Origin: Marivirga aurantiaca
Lineage (GTDB): Bacteria; Bacteroidota; Bacteroidia; Cytophagales; Cyclobacteriaceae
DNA: 64,000 bases
Assembly: GCF_016679925.1 (NCBI RefSeq)
Contig: NZ_JAEQBW010000016.1
Span: forward strand, 1 to 64,000
Direction: 5' to 3'
The notes beneath the pieces are model-generated. The model was not told the origin of the DNA and ran no database searches. It worked only from the letters and a program-made list of their open reading frames with translations. This document shows positions 8,080 to 17,032 of this stretch, in pieces. Position 1 is the stretch's first letter, and the number at the start of each line of letters is the position of its first letter. Both the position numbers and the translations under genes were made by a program.

Positions 8080-9480
8080 TTAACATCCATTCGGATTATT
8101 GCCAACAAATCCTTCTACTGTTTCTAATGTGGGGAATTCTAGTAATAAGCCTGGGCATGACCAGATGGCACCGTCCAGTCTTAGATTAGAGCTGTTCTCA
8201 AGAATACCAACTCGCTTAACATCATGCAAATAATTACCTTCCGTTACTAACTCGATCCTTCTTTCTAATCTTGCTGCATTGATAATGCTTGTAGTGTTAG
8301 CATTAGGAGATAAATTTTGATCTGCTGAACCAAAAGCTCTTTCTCTTATATCATTAATATCACCAATTGCAGTACTGAGTTCCTGATCGGTTAATGCAGC
8401 TGATTCTGCTCTAATCAACTTTAATTCTGTTAAATGAATTAATGGTACATCAAAAAATGAAAGTCCATTATATTTTGTAATATAAATTTCTTCATCACTG
8501 GTATCCTCATTTGCTACAGTAAACCAATTCAGTCGAGCATCCCCTTCTCTTTCAGCAACAAGCTCGTAGACTTCTTCTGAGATTTTTATAATAGGTTCAA
8601 TTTCATCAGATCTGAAGTTATTGGTAAATCCAGCACCTCTGTGATCCGAAAAATTAAGACTTGGCATTACAAAAATGCCCTCAGAGGATAAGCCTTGAGA
8701 AAATCTATGAGTTAAATCCTGATCCAAATTATATTCTCCACTACTTATGACTTCATTGGAAAGAGTAAAGGCTTCCTGGTATTGATTACTCAAAAAATAG
8801 AGTTTAGCCAAATATGCTTTTGCTGCGTTTTCAGTAGCAAATCCAAAACCTCTGTCATTTCCATCAGCTAACAATGAAGCCGCCTCCAAAAAGTCACTTT
8901 CAATTTGGATGTAAGCTTCTTCAAAAGTTGATCTTAGCTTAGCATCCTGAGATGCTTCAGTCCGGAGAGAGATTCCCGGATGTTGATTGTCGTCAGTAAA
9001 TCCAAATGGCTGTGCGAATAGATTTAATACATCAAAATGACATAATGCACGTAAAAAAAATGCTTCTCCTCTCAATCTGTCAATTTCAGCTTGACTTAAA
9101 CCTTCCACTGACTCAATTTCTTCCAGCAGAACATTGGCTCGAAAAATTGCGATATATGGTTCTTGATAATATCCACCAATCTCCCCATTAAAAAAGCCTG
9201 GATTTCTTCTATATACTTCCAGCTTGTTTCCAGTTAAACCTTTATTGGAAACCTCATGTGCTAAAAGTTCTGAAAATAGTTGGCTTCTACCACCCAAAAA
9301 ACTACCTCCATTCCCTCTTAATACATCATAAGCTGAATTAATAAGTTTCTCATAATCATCAGCTGTATTAAGTGCTTCTTCTGGCAATAATACATCTTGT
9401 TCTTCTATCTCCAACCAATCATTACAACCTGTGAATGTTATGGCAGCGATTATTAATGGATAAAATAATATTTTTTTCAT
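8080..9480 (-). CDS. susD: SusD/RagB-family nutrient-binding outer-membrane lipoprotein
   Basis: 466 residues, lipoprotein signal ending TFTGC (Cys 19) followed by the typical NDWLEIEEQD start. It contains the SusD N-terminal region (AEIDRLRGEAFFLRALCHFDVLNLFAQPFG, about 132-160), TPR-like helices (AAKAYLAKLYFLSNQYQEAF) and the C-terminal region (LIRAESAAL...INDIRERAFG...ERRIELVTEGNYLHDVKR). SusD proteins cap the SusC channel and bind oligosaccharide. The usual FPIP C-terminal signature is replaced by a short LLEFPTLETVEGFVGNNPNGC tail, so the family end is somewhat divergent. It is 11 bp after susC. Confidence 0.93.
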   Translation of the reverse strand: MKKILFYPLIIAAITFTGCNDWLEIEEQDVLLPEEALNTADDYEKLINSAYDVLRGNGGSFLGGRSQLFSELLAHEVSNKGLTGNKLEVYRRNPGFFNGEIGGYYQEPYIAIFRANVLLEEIESVEGLSQAEIDRLRGEAFFLRALCHFDVLNLFAQPFGFTDDNQHPGISLRTEASQDAKLRSTFEEAYIQIESDFLEAASLLADGNDRGFGFATENAAKAYLAKLYFLSNQYQEAFTLSNEVISSGEYNLDQDLTHRFSQGLSSEGIFVMPSLNFSDHRGAGFTNNFRSDEIEPIIKISEEVYELVAEREGDARLNWFTVANEDTSDEEIYITKYNGLSFFDVPLIHLTELKLIRAESAALTDQELSTAIGDINDIRERAFGSADQNLSPNANTTSIINAARLERRIELVTEGNYLHDVKRVGILENSSNLRLDGAIWSCPGLLLEFPTLETVEGFVGNNPNGC

Positions 9481-9491
9481 AATAGCTATCT

Positions 9492-12400
9492 TTAAAAACC
9501 TATATTTAAACCAAGCATATAAGCCCTTTGCTGTGGTGGAGTTAAGAAAGAAACATTAGGGCTAAGATTTCTATCCTGCGCATTTTGAAAATCTCTTGCA
9601 ATCTCTGGGTCACCAGGATATTTTGTAAAAGTCAACAGATTACTACCTGTAAAAGATATCCGTACGTTGTTAAGATTATATCTTTGCACAAGGCTCGATG
9701 GTAAATTATATCCTAAACTTAAAGACCTTAATCTCAAATAACTGGCATCATACAAGAACAGAGTAGAATTATATTGCCATACATCTCCTCCATCAGCTCC
9801 TTGAATTGGTTCGAGTGTTAATTTTGGTAATTGAGCAATATCCCCAGGCTGTTGCCATCTGTTAACAATATCTCCTCTGAAATTCCAACTTGTCACTTCA
9901 GAAGGTAATTGTCTTTTTGCTGACCCATCATATATATTACCGCCAACTGTATATGTGAAGAACACATTTAAATCAAAATTTTTGTAGGCAAACTTATTGG
10001 ATATTCCACCTACAAGATCAGGTATTACTGAACCTACCACTACCCTATTGCTTAAATCAAAGTTGAATGTTTCATTTCCATCTTTATCTAACCAAATAGG
10101 CTTTCCTGTATCCGGGTCTACCCTGGAAAATCTAACTAAAAAATTGGCACCAACTGGCTGACCTGGCACCACTCTGGTATCGTTGAAGCCACCTCCAACT
10201 GCATCAGGCGAGTATCCTCCTATATCTTTTACTTCGTTTTCATTTCTGGCTGCATTAATTGTAGTTGTCCATGTAAAATCACCAACAAGGTTTCTACTAG
10301 TTAAACTTAACTCAACACCTGAATTATCTATTCTACCAATGTTGTCCCAAAAGTTATTGAACCCAGTACCTGGTTGAGTGCCAACATTTATAATTACATC
10401 AGTGGTCACTTTATTATAATAAGCTATTTCTGTAGTAATTCTATCATTAGCAAATCCGGTTTCAATAGCAAAATCGATAGTCCTTGTTTTCTCCCATCTT
10501 AAATCAGGATTAGCAAGTCTGGTAGGAAAAACAGTTGGCTCCCCATTATAAACCTGACCACCCTGTCCAATTTGAAAGTTACCAAATCGTTGGAAATCGG
10601 GAAACGTAGAATTACCTGTTAAACCCCAACTAGCTTTTAATTTTAAAAAGGAAAGAAAGGTTACATCACTCATGAAATCCTCTTCTGAAATAATCCATGC
10701 TCCAGAAAGAGATGGAAAAAAGCCAAATCTGTTATTTTCTCCAAACCTGGATGAAGCATCCAACCTGGCAGTACCCTGGAAGAAATATTTATCATTTAAA
10801 CTATAAGAAGCTCTTGTAAAATAGCTTAAAAAAGCCCAGTTACTTGTATTTTGAGCAGTGAAAATTGTTGTATCTGTACTATTCCTTGTTCTGTTATCGG
10901 TAATAGATTTTTGAAATTCATTACCAATAAGCACATTTAATTTACTCTTCTCTGAGAATTTAAAATCATACCCAGCAGTTAAGTTGTAAGTGAAATTCCT
11001 GATATAATTTATATTATTATTTGAAACATCAAAATCGTTATTTGGATTAAACCCTTCATTAACAATCCGCTGGTCGTTCAAATCAAGATAATCGAACCCA
11101 CCTGAAAAATTTATCTTTAAATTATTTATTGGTTCAAAAGCTATATTAAGATTGGTAAGGCTTCTTTTTTCGGTAGTAGTCCAATCTAAAAAATCTCTTA
11201 CAAAAACAGGGTTTCCCCAACCATTTGCATCATCAATAGGATTATAATATTCCTGTTCCCCATCAATGGTTGTAAATATGGGATAAATTGGATTCGCTTC
11301 AGATAAAGCTGCACCTAGACTTCCTTCAAACAGATTTACTCTATTATTTATACCTTGAGCAACGGATTGATTCAATGAAAAAGATAAATTTTCCAGTGGT
11401 TTATATTCCAAATTTGCTCTTCCACTCATTCTTTCGAAGGCATTACCTATTAGAAAACTTTCATTGTCAGTATAAGAAAGCCCTATGTATGTTTTAAACT
11501 TTCTAGTACCCCAATTGCCAGATAAATTGTATTCCTGATTCACTCCGGTCTGGGTAGTAGCATCAACCCAATCAGTATTGTTCGCTAATGCATCTTCCCA
11601 ACTAATCCCATCAGGCAATTCTACTCTACCTGTATTACCATCATTTTCCCATGCTTCTTGTCGTAATTGAATATATTCTGAAGCTGAAAGCATATCTGGT
11701 TTAAATGCCATTTCAGCAATCCCAACATTGGAAGAAAAATTAAATGTAGGTTTACCTGATTTTCCTTTTTTAGTGGTTACCAAAACTACCCCATTTGCAC
11801 CTCTTGATCCATAGATACCTGCTGCCGAGGCATCCTTTAATATCTCAACAGATTCGATGTCATTTGGATTTATCGTAGATAGAGGGTTATAATTCATTGC
11901 TCCTGCACCACCATTTCCTAAAATAAACTGATCCTGAGTTACAGGTACACCATCAATCACATATAAAGGATCTCCACCAGCACTTACTGAACTAATGCCC
12001 CTTACTCTTATGACAGAACCAGAGCCAGCCAAACCACTTCCTTGTACCACCTGGACCCCTGCGGCTCTACCTTGTAAAGCAGCTTCAAAACTAGGAGTTG
12101 GAAATTCATTGATATCCTCGCTATCAACTTTAGATATGGATCCTGTTATCTCCCTTTTCACTTGGGTTCCGTAACCTACTACTACAACCTCTGAAAGGGA
12201 AGCAATGTCCATGATCATTTCAACGTCTATAGTTGATTGGTTTCCTACTGTAATTTCAGTATTACTGAAACCAACAAAGGAAAACACCAATACATCGCCT
12301 TTTTGAGCAGATAATGAGTAATTCCCATCCAGATCAGTCACAGTTCCTTTTCTTTGCTGGTTTTTGATAATAACATTCACACCAGGTAGCCCTTCTCCCG

Positions 12401-12503
12401 TGTCATCTACTACTTTTCCGCTAACCTGCACTTCTTGCGATAAAGCAATAGAAGCGAGAGATGCATAGAGTAGAAAAAAGATTAGTAAAAACTTATTTTT
12501 CAT
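9492..12503 (-). CDS. susC: SusC/RagA-family TonB-dependent outer-membrane transporter
   Basis: 1003 residues. Signal peptide 1-22; CarboxypepD_reg-like N-terminal domain (VSGKVVDDTGEGLPGVNVII, about 25-110); the SusC signature SEVVVVGYGTQVKREITGS; plug domain with LYVIDGVP and IYGSRGANGVVLVTTKKG (about 215-245); and a long C-terminal beta-barrel ending in an aromatic-rich MLGLNIGF. It imports malto-oligosaccharides with SusD, powered by TonB-ExbBD. It is the first gene of the minus-strand operon, and its promoter region is shared with lacI and carries a LacI-type operator. Confidence 0.95.
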   Translation of the reverse strand: MKNKFLLIFFLLYASLASIALSQEVQVSGKVVDDTGEGLPGVNVIIKNQQRKGTVTDLDGNYSLSAQKGDVLVFSFVGFSNTEITVGNQSTIDVEMIMDIASLSEVVVVGYGTQVKREITGSISKVDSEDINEFPTPSFEAALQGRAAGVQVVQGSGLAGSGSVIRVRGISSVSAGGDPLYVIDGVPVTQDQFILGNGGAGAMNYNPLSTINPNDIESVEILKDASAAGIYGSRGANGVVLVTTKKGKSGKPTFNFSSNVGIAEMAFKPDMLSASEYIQLRQEAWENDGNTGRVELPDGISWEDALANNTDWVDATTQTGVNQEYNLSGNWGTRKFKTYIGLSYTDNESFLIGNAFERMSGRANLEYKPLENLSFSLNQSVAQGINNRVNLFEGSLGAALSEANPIYPIFTTIDGEQEYYNPIDDANGWGNPVFVRDFLDWTTTEKRSLTNLNIAFEPINNLKINFSGGFDYLDLNDQRIVNEGFNPNNDFDVSNNNINYIRNFTYNLTAGYDFKFSEKSKLNVLIGNEFQKSITDNRTRNSTDTTIFTAQNTSNWAFLSYFTRASYSLNDKYFFQGTARLDASSRFGENNRFGFFPSLSGAWIISEEDFMSDVTFLSFLKLKASWGLTGNSTFPDFQRFGNFQIGQGGQVYNGEPTVFPTRLANPDLRWEKTRTIDFAIETGFANDRITTEIAYYNKVTTDVIINVGTQPGTGFNNFWDNIGRIDNSGVELSLTSRNLVGDFTWTTTINAARNENEVKDIGGYSPDAVGGGFNDTRVVPGQPVGANFLVRFSRVDPDTGKPIWLDKDGNETFNFDLSNRVVVGSVIPDLVGGISNKFAYKNFDLNVFFTYTVGGNIYDGSAKRQLPSEVTSWNFRGDIVNRWQQPGDIAQLPKLTLEPIQGADGGDVWQYNSTLFLYDASYLRLRSLSLGYNLPSSLVQRYNLNNVRISFTGSNLLTFTKYPGDPEIARDFQNAQDRNLSPNVSFLTPPQQRAYMLGLNIGF

Positions 12504-12640
12504 ATGTAAACATTTAGTTGTTAATTAATTTCTGGTTTTTTTATAGAATATCAGAAGTTTCAATACCATCGCAACTCCATTTTCAATAATCAATTATAAA
12601 ACGCTTATCGCGCAAAGAATAACTTAAACACACATTTTTC

Positions 12641-12670
12641 ACCGCAATCGTCTCCGCAATCGTTTGCGGA
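12641..12670. promoter_or_regulatory. LacI-family operator region between susC and lacI
   Basis: TCCGCAATCGTTTGCGGA (12653-12670) is an 18-bp palindrome with one mismatched pair around a central CG, the classic LacI/CcpA-type shape. A further half-site ACCGCAATCG lies just upstream (12641-12650) in direct repeat. A near-identical perfect palindrome precedes the GH31 operon (14480-14497). A likely lacI promoter overlaps it: TTTG (12663-12666), a 20-bp spacer, then CATATTTG (12687-12694), close to the Bacteroidota -33/-7 consensus TTTG / TAnnTTTG. The regulator could thus repress itself and susC. Confidence 0.75.
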
Positions 12671-12786
12671 AAAGCGATTATTTTAGCATATTTGTGAATT
12701 CTCAAAATTTTATGGATTATTTCTATATTAATTCTTTTAAGAACTTTGGAAACATTAGATTTAAGTGCTGATTTATATCATGAAAA

Positions 12787-13830
12787 ATGAAAAAAACCAA
12801 CATTACTATTAAGGATATTGCTCGAAAGCTGGGAGTTTCTCCCTCCACAGTTTCCCGGGCCTTGAAAGATCATCCGGATATTAGCCCGAATACCAAAAAG
12901 GAAATTCAGGAACTGGCGATTAGCCTAAACTATCAGCCTAATTCAGTGGCATTGAGCTTGCGTCAAAGCAAAACCAATACAATTGGTGTAATCATCCCTG
13001 AAATTGCCCACTTCTTCTTTTCGGCAGTAATCAGTGGTATTGAAGACATTGCCCATAGTGCCGGATACCATGTTATTATCACTCAATCAAATGAATCCTA
13101 TGAGCGTGAAGTCATGAACACCAAAGCCTTGTTCAATTCACGCGTAGATGGTATCTTACTTTCTATTTCCCGGGAAACCAGTAACTACGACCACTTGCAA
13201 AGTTTACTGGATAGTAATGTCCCACTGGTATTTTTTGACAGAATGGTTGACTCGTTAAATGCCTGCAAAGTAATAGTAAATGATGAACAAGGAGCCTATG
13301 AAGCCACCACACACTTAATAGAACAAGGATATTACAGGATAGCACATTTGGCAGGCCCGCAAAATTTAGGTATCAGTAAAAACAGGTTGAATGGTTATAA
13401 AGCAGCCCTGGCAGATAATAAATATATGATGGACGATAATCTTGTAAAAGTTTGTGGTTTGGGGACTTATGAAGAAGCTGAAGCTATCACCAATGAATTA
13501 CTTGACTACCGCTTCCCTCCTGACGCAATTTTCTCCAACAATGATGTAGCTGCATATGGGGCTATGACAGCTATTAAAAAGAGAGGGCTTAGGATACCTG
13601 AGGATGTGGCAATTGTAGGCTTTAGCAACTGGCGCTTTTCCAGTTTAATACAACCTGCCCTATCTTCTGTTACCCAACCAGGTTTTAAAATGGGGCAGGA
13701 AGCAACCAGGCTTTTAATGAAACAAATTGCCCTTGGAGATGATGAGGAAGCTATTACAGAAACCATTTCGCTTAAAACCAATTTGGTAGTGCGAGAATCT
13801 TCCATGAAAAAGAAAAAGGTAGTGGAGTAA
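12787..13830 (+). CDS. LacI-family transcriptional regulator of the glucan locus
   Basis: 347 residues. The N-terminal helix-turn-helix (ITIKDIARKLGVSPSTVSRALKDHPDIS, about 7-34) and hinge helix (LNYQPNSVALSLRQ) are standard for LacI. The periplasmic-binding-like effector domain runs from TIGVIIPEI (about 64) to the end, with GYRIAHLAG-like, FSNNDVAAYGAM and VGFSNWRFSSLIQPALSSV segments. It is divergent from susC and upstream of GH31, GH13 and MFS genes, with matching palindromes at both promoters, so it very probably controls this locus in response to maltose or an oligosaccharide. Degraded copies of its last 20 or so codons recur twice downstream. Confidence 0.93.
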   Translation: MKKTNITIKDIARKLGVSPSTVSRALKDHPDISPNTKKEIQELAISLNYQPNSVALSLRQSKTNTIGVIIPEIAHFFFSAVISGIEDIAHSAGYHVIITQSNESYEREVMNTKALFNSRVDGILLSISRETSNYDHLQSLLDSNVPLVFFDRMVDSLNACKVIVNDEQGAYEATTHLIEQGYYRIAHLAGPQNLGISKNRLNGYKAALADNKYMMDDNLVKVCGLGTYEEAEAITNELLDYRFPPDAIFSNNDVAAYGAMTAIKKRGLRIPEDVAIVGFSNWRFSSLIQPALSSVTQPGFKMGQEATRLLMKQIALGDDEEAITETISLKTNLVVRESSMKKKKVVE

Positions 13831-13890
13831 AAATTTATTGATATCTGAATTCATTGTCAACAAACAAGCATAACTGATTTTACCTCCCGC

Positions 13891-14374
13891 TATCCTTAGA
13901 GTTCCAAGGGGCTCTAAGGATTGATTAATGAAGTAGAGTCTTTGACTCTGCATTAATACAAGAGTAGGTTGAAGTAGAATCTTTCATTCTGATGCCTATA
14001 ATTGAGTCACAGACTCTTTTCTATTCATTAATCCGTAGTTCGTAGCGCTAAAACTACGGATAGATAATGCTTCTAATGAAACAAATTACCGGCGGGAATG
14101 ATGAGGAAGCCATTACATAAACACTACTCCTCTATCCTTAGAGTTCCGAAGGGCTCTAAGGATTTATTAATGAAGTAGAGTCTTTGACTCTGCATAATAC
14201 AAGAATAGGTTAGAAGTAGAATCTTTCATTCTGATGCCTATAATTGAGTCACAGACTCTTTTCTATTCTTCAATCCGTAGTTCGCTGCGCTAAAACTACG
14301 GATAGATAATGCTTCTAATGAAACAAATTGCCCTTGGCGATGATGAGGAAGCCATTTCAGAAACATTTTTCCTA
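13891..14374. repeat. two tandem 242-bp hairpin-rich units containing lacI 3'-end fragments
   Basis: Unit A (13891-14132) and unit B (14133-14374) are about 90% identical by eye. Each begins with hairpin ATCCTTAGAG/CTCTAAGGAT (13892-13921 in A). Then come AGAGTC-ttt-GACTCT (13935-13949), AGAAT-ctttc-ATTCT (13976-13990), GAGTC-aca-GACTC (14004-14016) and ATCCGTAGTT/AACTACGGAT with an 11-nt loop (14031-14061). Each unit ends with a copy of the lacI tail encoding LLMKQI..(G)..DDEEAI. The intact lacI tail starts at 13711, the copies at 14070 and 14312. The unit is non-coding otherwise and fills most of the 741-bp gap between lacI and the GH31 gene. Confidence 0.9.
14070..14119 (+). pseudogene. 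degraded lacI 3'-end fragment, copy 1
   Basis: Encodes LLMKQITGGNDEEAIT followed by a stop, matching LLMKQIALGDDEEAIT near the end of the LacI protein. No start signal or DNA-binding region precedes it; hairpin repeats do. It is a by-product of the local duplication. Confidence 0.8.
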
Positions 14375-14425
14375 AAATTCCCATTTAAAGACTTCCCGGA
14401 GGTTGGATTCCTCTTAAACTCTTAA
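14312..14425 (+). pseudogene. degraded lacI 3'-end fragment, copy 2
   Basis: Encodes LLMKQIALGDDEEAISETF, almost identical to the LacI tail, then diverges and runs to a TAA at 14423-14425. It retains the ALGDD sequence lost in copy 1. It lacks everything N-terminal. Confidence 0.75.
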
Positions 14426-14479
14426 CTTTTCGACTATACTAATACCTATAAAGAGAAAAGAAAGTAAATTGCAACCGTC

Positions 14480-14497
14480 ACCGCAAACGTTTGCGGT
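14480..14497. promoter_or_regulatory. perfect LacI-type operator before the GH31 operon
   Basis: ACCGCAAACGTTTGCGGT is an 18-bp perfect palindrome, 75 bp upstream of the GH31 start. It matches the susC/lacI operator at 16 of 18 positions. AT-rich sequence suitable for a promoter follows at once. It is the strongest evidence that the plus- and minus-strand halves of the locus form one regulon. Confidence 0.8.
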
Positions 14498-14571
14498 CAT
14501 TTAATTATATTTTCTTGCTCTTTGTATATACAATTATAAATAGTTTAGCGGTATAACTCAATAAAATAAAT

Positions 14572-17007
14572 ATGCTTACTCAACAAACCATCACTACTTC
14601 AGGACTTAGCCAACATTGTGGGAAAATCACTCAATATGAAAGGACTCCCTATGGAATGATGGGAACAACAGAAAATGCCTTTTTCAAAATTTCTGTTGTG
14701 CAGGAGGGTATATTTAAAATACATTTAAGCAAATTTGAAGAGTTGGATGAGCATTCTTATGCGGTAATATCCAAACCAATGGGCATCGATTTCACAATTG
14801 TAGATAAAAACGGCTCTCTGGAAATCCATACTGAAAAATTGAGTTTATTTCTTAAGAAGGATCCCTTTACTGTTATTTTTAAGAATTCAAATGAAGAAAT
14901 TATTAATGAAGATGATGCTGCACTTGGTACTTCCTGGATTGGTGAGCAAGTAAGCACTTATAAAAAACTGCAAAAAGGTGAACGGTTTGTAGGTCTGGGT
15001 GAAAAAACAGGGCCATTGGACAGAAAAGGCCATGGTTATCAGAACTGGAATACCGATCATTTCGGCTATCCGCCAGATAGTGATCCTCTTTATTGTACTA
15101 CACCTTTCTACATAGGTATTCATAATGGGCTATCGTATGGCATATTTTTAGACAATTCCCATAAAACTCATTTCAACTTTGGAGCATCCAACAGAAGATT
15201 TTCAAGTTTTTCTGCCGATCAGGGAGATATGTCCTACTACTTCATTCATGAAGAAAGTGTTGAGGAAATAATTAGCAGCTATACCGATTTAACAGGCCGA
15301 ATGGAACTTCCTCCTTTATGGAGTCTGGGCTACCAGCAGTGCCGCTACAGCTATAGACCAGATAAAGAAGTTTTAAGTGTGGCAAAAACTTTCAGGGACA
15401 AAGAAATCCCGGCTGATGTCATTGTTCTGGATATCCATCATATGGAACAATATAAAATTTTCACCTGGGACAAAAAAGATTTTCCTGATCCTGAAGGTAT
15501 GCTTAAGCAATTAGAGGATTTGGGATTTAAAGTTGTAGTAATTTGTGATCCGGGCATTAAAATTGAAAAAGGTTATGATGCATATGAATCAGGACTGCAA
15601 CAGGATGTTTTCGTTAAATTTCCTGATGGAAGTAATTATGAAGGTGAAGTATGGCCAGGTTGGTGTCATTTCCCTGATTTCACAAAAGCTTCGGTAAGGG
15701 AATGGTGGGCAGAAAAGCTCAAGAGCTATACTGACCTAGGTATAGAAGGGTTCTGGAATGATATGAATGAAATAGCTACCTGGGGACAATATTTACCGGA
15801 ATTGATTGAGTTTGACTTTGACGGCAATAAAGCTACTGCCAGGAAAGGAAGAAATGTTTATGGTATGCAAATGGCAAAAAGTGCCTATGAAGGTGCCAAA
15901 CAAAACACTCCTAATAAAAGAATTTTCAACCTGACAAGAGCCGGTTTTTCTGGTATTCAGCGTTATGCTGCGGTTTGGACTGGCGATAATGTTGCTGATG
16001 ACGAGCATATGCTTTTAGGTGTTCGCCTGGTCAACAGTCTGGGAATGGCCGGTGTGGCTTTTGCAGGTTACGATATCGGGGGCTTTGCAGGGGAAGCCGA
16101 TAGCCAGCTCTTTGCCAGATGGATTTCAATAGGTGCTTTTGCTCCTTTCTTCAGAGGGCACTCCATGATCAACAGCCGGGATTCAGAACCATGGGCTTAT
16201 GGTGAAGAAGTGGAAGAAATATCAAGAAATTATATTAATCTCCGCTATCAAATGATGCCTTATATATATTCAGCTTTTCATCAGGCACATGAAAAAGGCA
16301 TTCCTGTGGCAAGAAGTTTGGCTATTTATTATCCCCATGACGCTAAAATCTATTCACCTTTATATGAAAATCAGTACTTATTTGGCTCTGATATCCTTGT
16401 CGCACCAGTAGCCAGCAAAGTAAATTTAGCAAAAGTATATTTCCCGGAAGGAGAATGGTATGACATCTTTAATGACACACATTACAGTGGAAATCAGGAA
16501 ATAATAGCCGAATGCCCGATCGAGAGATTACCTGTCTATGTAAAAGCATCGGCTATTCTGCCCATGCAGGATAAGCTTCAAAGCCTGACCAATAACAAAA
16601 ATCAAACTTTACATTTACACATCTATTCAGGAAGCAAAGAAAACACTTTCAATTATTATGAAGATGACGGGAACACCTTTGAGTACGTAAATGGAGCTAT
16701 TTACCAGAGAAGTATTTCATTAAAGCCCTCGGAAAAGCAAATTATTCTGACAGAAAAATCTGGTAGTTACAAATCTCAATACAAAAAAATCAAGCTGTAT
16801 TTGCATGGGTTCAGTGGCCAGTTGAAAGATAAAATCAAGGTAAATCAAACAACTATTCCTATTTTAAAAGAAGATTTCAAATTTATGGATCAGATTTCCA
16901 ATTTTGACCCGCTACCAATGAGCGACAGAATATGTTTACAAGTGGAAAATCTTCCTTTTATTGAAATAGAAAATCAGAATGAAGAAATATTAGTAAGCTG
17001 GGCGTAA
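14572..17007 (+). CDS. GH31 alpha-glucosidase
   Basis: 811 residues with no evident signal peptide, so probably cytoplasmic or exported by an unrecognised route. An N-terminal galactose-mutarotase-like domain leads to the GH31 barrel. The catalytic nucleophile is the Asp of EGFWNDMNE (about 397) and the acid/base Asp lies in WTGDN (about 472); RFVGLGEKTG, GYQQCRYSY and APFFRGHS are further family motifs. The C-terminal part is beta-rich. The reaction is release of glucose from non-reducing ends of alpha-glucan oligosaccharides. It is the first gene after the perfect operator and 25 bp upstream of the GH13 gene. Confidence 0.95.
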   Translation: MLTQQTITTSGLSQHCGKITQYERTPYGMMGTTENAFFKISVVQEGIFKIHLSKFEELDEHSYAVISKPMGIDFTIVDKNGSLEIHTEKLSLFLKKDPFTVIFKNSNEEIINEDDAALGTSWIGEQVSTYKKLQKGERFVGLGEKTGPLDRKGHGYQNWNTDHFGYPPDSDPLYCTTPFYIGIHNGLSYGIFLDNSHKTHFNFGASNRRFSSFSADQGDMSYYFIHEESVEEIISSYTDLTGRMELPPLWSLGYQQCRYSYRPDKEVLSVAKTFRDKEIPADVIVLDIHHMEQYKIFTWDKKDFPDPEGMLKQLEDLGFKVVVICDPGIKIEKGYDAYESGLQQDVFVKFPDGSNYEGEVWPGWCHFPDFTKASVREWWAEKLKSYTDLGIEGFWNDMNEIATWGQYLPELIEFDFDGNKATARKGRNVYGMQMAKSAYEGAKQNTPNKRIFNLTRAGFSGIQRYAAVWTGDNVADDEHMLLGVRLVNSLGMAGVAFAGYDIGGFAGEADSQLFARWISIGAFAPFFRGHSMINSRDSEPWAYGEEVEEISRNYINLRYQMMPYIYSAFHQAHEKGIPVARSLAIYYPHDAKIYSPLYENQYLFGSDILVAPVASKVNLAKVYFPEGEWYDIFNDTHYSGNQEIIAECPIERLPVYVKASAILPMQDKLQSLTNNKNQTLHLHIYSGSKENTFNYYEDDGNTFEYVNGAIYQRSISLKPSEKQIILTEKSGSYKSQYKKIKLYLHGFSGQLKDKIKVNQTTIPILKEDFKFMDQISNFDPLPMSDRICLQVENLPFIEIENQNEEILVSWA

Positions 17008-17032
17008 TTCGGGTAAAATTCAATACAAGGTT

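Noticed and set aside
13891-14374. CRISPR array
   Set aside because: Only two units, far too long, internally hairpin-rich, with no short regular repeats, unique spacers or cas genes.
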